This document shows positions 62,695 to 64,000 of a DNA stretch of 64,000 bases, one piece after another. Made by a program: the position numbers and the translations under genes. This stretch comes from Rhodoblastus sp. 17X3. Lineage in GTDB: Bacteria; Pseudomonadota; Alphaproteobacteria; Rhizobiales; Beijerinckiaceae. The notes beneath the pieces were generated by a model that was given only the letters and a program-made list of their open reading frames with translations, made no database searches and was not told the DNA's origin. The stretch is taken from assembly GCF_030056575.1 (NCBI RefSeq), contig NZ_JASHHX010000007.1, positions 113,103-177,102 of the forward strand, written 5' to 3'. The stretch's first letter is position 1. Each line of letters starts with the position of its first letter.

Positions 62695-64000
62695 ATGCTG
62701 ATGACACTCGACCAATGGCTGGCCCGTTTTTTCGGCGCCGGCCGTCGCGCCGACCGCCCGGCGCCCCTCTCCCAACGCGCCTCCTTCGGCCTCGACGGCA
62801 TGGAGATGCGCCAGATCGACTCGAATTTTGAATTGCAGGAATGGGACGAGGAGCCTGAGTCGGAGCCCTCGCCCTATCGTCCCCATTTCCGCCGCCCACG
62901 CGCCGTCTTCGTCGATTCGGGCCAGGATTTGGCGCCGCGCGCGCCGGTCGCCCTGCCGCCCGCCGAGTGGGCGCCGCCCGCGCCGCCCTCGCCAGACTAT
63001 CCGCCGCAACATTTCATCCCCGCCGAGCAGGACGACCGCGCCCGGCTCGAAGCCATGGCCGCGCAGAAATCCCGCGAGATTCTGGCCGCCTCCCAGATCG
63101 AGCCGCAATTCCAGTCCGATATTGTGGTCGCCTCGCCGCAGGAAGGCCCGGCGCCGAAATTCTGGCGCGCCGACCAACCCAATGTGCGCTTCACCCGAAC
63201 GCCCCAAGCGTCGATCGCCCGGCGCCTCGCCGAGGAGGAGGCGCAGCGCAGCGCCGCCGAGGAAGAAGCCCGCCGCATCGAGGAAGAGGCCCGGCTCAAG
63301 GCTGAAGAACAAGCGCGCCGTCTCGAAGAGAGCCGCCTCGCCCAGTCCTACGCCATCGACGCCCCCAAGCCGCGCGTGCGCTATGCCCGCACGCCGGACC
63401 GGGTGATGCAGGAACGCAATGGCGTAAAGCCCCAGCCCGAGCCGGAAAAGGCTGCGGAGATCGTCGCGGCACCCGAACCGATTGAATCCCCTGCGCCGGA
63501 ATCTCTGGCGCCGGCGTCAGCTGCGCCTGTTGCTGCCCAGAACCTGACCAGCTTCGGCGCCTTCGGGGCCATGGGCGCGCGCTTCACCTTCAGCGTCGGC
63601 TTCGGCGGCATTTCCGCGCCCGCCCCCGCCCCCGCTCCGGCTCCTGCCGCGCCCGAGCCTGTCGCCGCAGCCCCGATAGCCGCAGAAACTGAGAAACCTA
63701 CGAAAATGCGCCTGCGCGTAAAAGCCGTGGCCGCGCCGCTCGAAGCCGCGCCCGAGCCCGTCCGGGTTCAGGAGCCGAATGATCCGGCCAGGATCATCAG
63801 GCGCGTCAAGCCCGCCAATGGCTTCCTCGAACGGCTCGATTTCGACGCGACGCAATATGAGCCGCTTTCGGTCGAGACGCTGGCAATGCCCCCGGTCCAG
63901 CCCTTCGAGGAAGAGCCGGAGGACCAGCTTGAGGTCAACGCCGACGCGCTCGAAAAGACGCTGGAAGATTTCGGCGTGCGCGGCGACGTGCTCAACGCCC
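62695..64000 (+). CDS. FtsK-like DNA translocase, N-terminal part (3' end cut by window)
   Basis: The frame opens at ATG 62695 just after an in-frame stop at 62641 and runs off the window (435 residues seen). The end, a stretch of the form LEVNADALEKTLEDFGVRGDVLNA, matches the segment that precedes the motor domain of FtsK/SpoIIIE. The preceding 350 residues are a low-complexity, Pro/Ala/Glu-rich linker with a charged coiled-coil piece (about 170-215). No membrane helices are present at the N-terminus (MLMTLDQWLARFFGAGRRAD), unlike the four-helix FtsK. It therefore looks like a soluble FtsK (SftA-like layout) or a second paralogue. Confidence 0.75.
   Translation, partial: MLMTLDQWLARFFGAGRRADRPAPLSQRASFGLDGMEMRQIDSNFELQEWDEEPESEPSPYRPHFRRPRAVFVDSGQDLAPRAPVALPPAEWAPPAPPSPDYPPQHFIPAEQDDRARLEAMAAQKSREILAASQIEPQFQSDIVVASPQEGPAPKFWRADQPNVRFTRTPQASIARRLAEEEAQRSAAEEEARRIEEEARLKAEEQARRLEESRLAQSYAIDAPKPRVRYARTPDRVMQERNGVKPQPEPEKAAEIVAAPEPIESPAPESLAPASAAPVAAQNLTSFGAFGAMGARFTFSVGFGGISAPAPAPAPAPAAPEPVAAAPIAAETEKPTKMRLRVKAVAAPLEAAPEPVRVQEPNDPARIIRRVKPANGFLERLDFDATQYEPLSVETLAMPPVQPFEEEPEDQLEVNADALEKTLEDFGVRGDVLNA

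Noticed and set aside
1..64000. CRISPR arrays, insertion sequences, prophage or integrase genes, rRNA and tRNA
   Set aside because: Scanned by eye on both strands and none seen; a dedicated search (tRNA and repeat finders) would be needed to exclude them fully.

Overview
The window is chromosomal DNA of high G+C from an alphaproteobacterium, most likely order Hyphomicrobiales (Rhizobiales). Evidence is a MucR/Ros regulator, a DivJ-like PAS kinase, RT0821/Lpp0805 lipoprotein, DUF1254/DUF1214, DUF1491, DUF2336 and DUF3775 genes, an ActP/DUF485/DUF294/exonuclease cluster, squalene-hopene cyclase, and the histidine kinase-glnE pair. The squalene-hopene cyclase would suit a Beijerinckiaceae/Methylocystaceae-like genus, but no methane- or nitrogen-fixation gene is present, so the genus stays open. 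I see no rRNA, tRNA, CRISPR array, transposase or phage gene. Most of the window reads as vertically inherited chromosome.

Layout. 1-6.4 kb: end of a KAP-like NTPase gene, a CBS-BON protein, then a TetR-controlled efflux operon (TetR, HlyD, ABC ATPase, ABC permease, all joined by ATGA overlaps) and a Na+/H+ antiporter. 6.4-11.9 kb: a giant membrane-anchored GH94 protein without a visible GT84 synthase module. 12-16.8 kb: TSUP permease, quinone oxidoreductase, a free-standing Kup C-terminal domain, an XRE regulator, a methyltransferase and an odd crotonase. 17.1-22.4 kb: acetate transport (SatP, ActP, DUF485) with a DUF294 nucleotidyltransferase and a DEDDh exonuclease. 22.7-31.8 kb: ilvD, a DUF4405 cytochrome-like protein overlapping squalene-hopene cyclase, a DUF47-PiT-Nudix phosphate operon, an SPW protein and an archaeal/eukaryal-type ProRS. 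31.9-37.6 kb: a 58-aa cysteine protein, DUF1772, a free-standing DUF4347 caspase-like protein in A+T-richer DNA, an alcohol dehydrogenase, PPK2, a transglutaminase-like protein and a lipoprotein. 37.7-44.4 kb: a PepSY-response regulator-kinase operon, DUF1214/DUF1254, DUF2336 and DUF1491. 44.7-49.2 kb: DUF3775, a PAS kinase overlapping a peptidoglycan-binding protein, and MucR. 49.7-64 kb: oligopeptidase B, an acidic membrane protein, SodB, a methylmalonyl-CoA mutase-GNAT-GT61 operon, a histidine kinase-GlnE pair, and the start of an FtsK-like gene.

The most interesting signals are these. (1) CtrA-type TTAA-N7-TTAA boxes: two perfect ones, before an XRE regulator and before DUF1772, and two near-perfect ones before the DivJ-like kinase, which together suggest a small cell-cycle regulon. 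(2) A stand-alone DUF4347/caspase-like protein with a His-Cys pair. (3) An orphan Kup C-terminal domain. (4) A GH94 enzyme fused to a large membrane domain but lacking the glucan synthase. (5) Degenerate active sites in a crotonase, a transglutaminase-like protein and the MucR zinc finger. All homology calls are by eye, with no search run.
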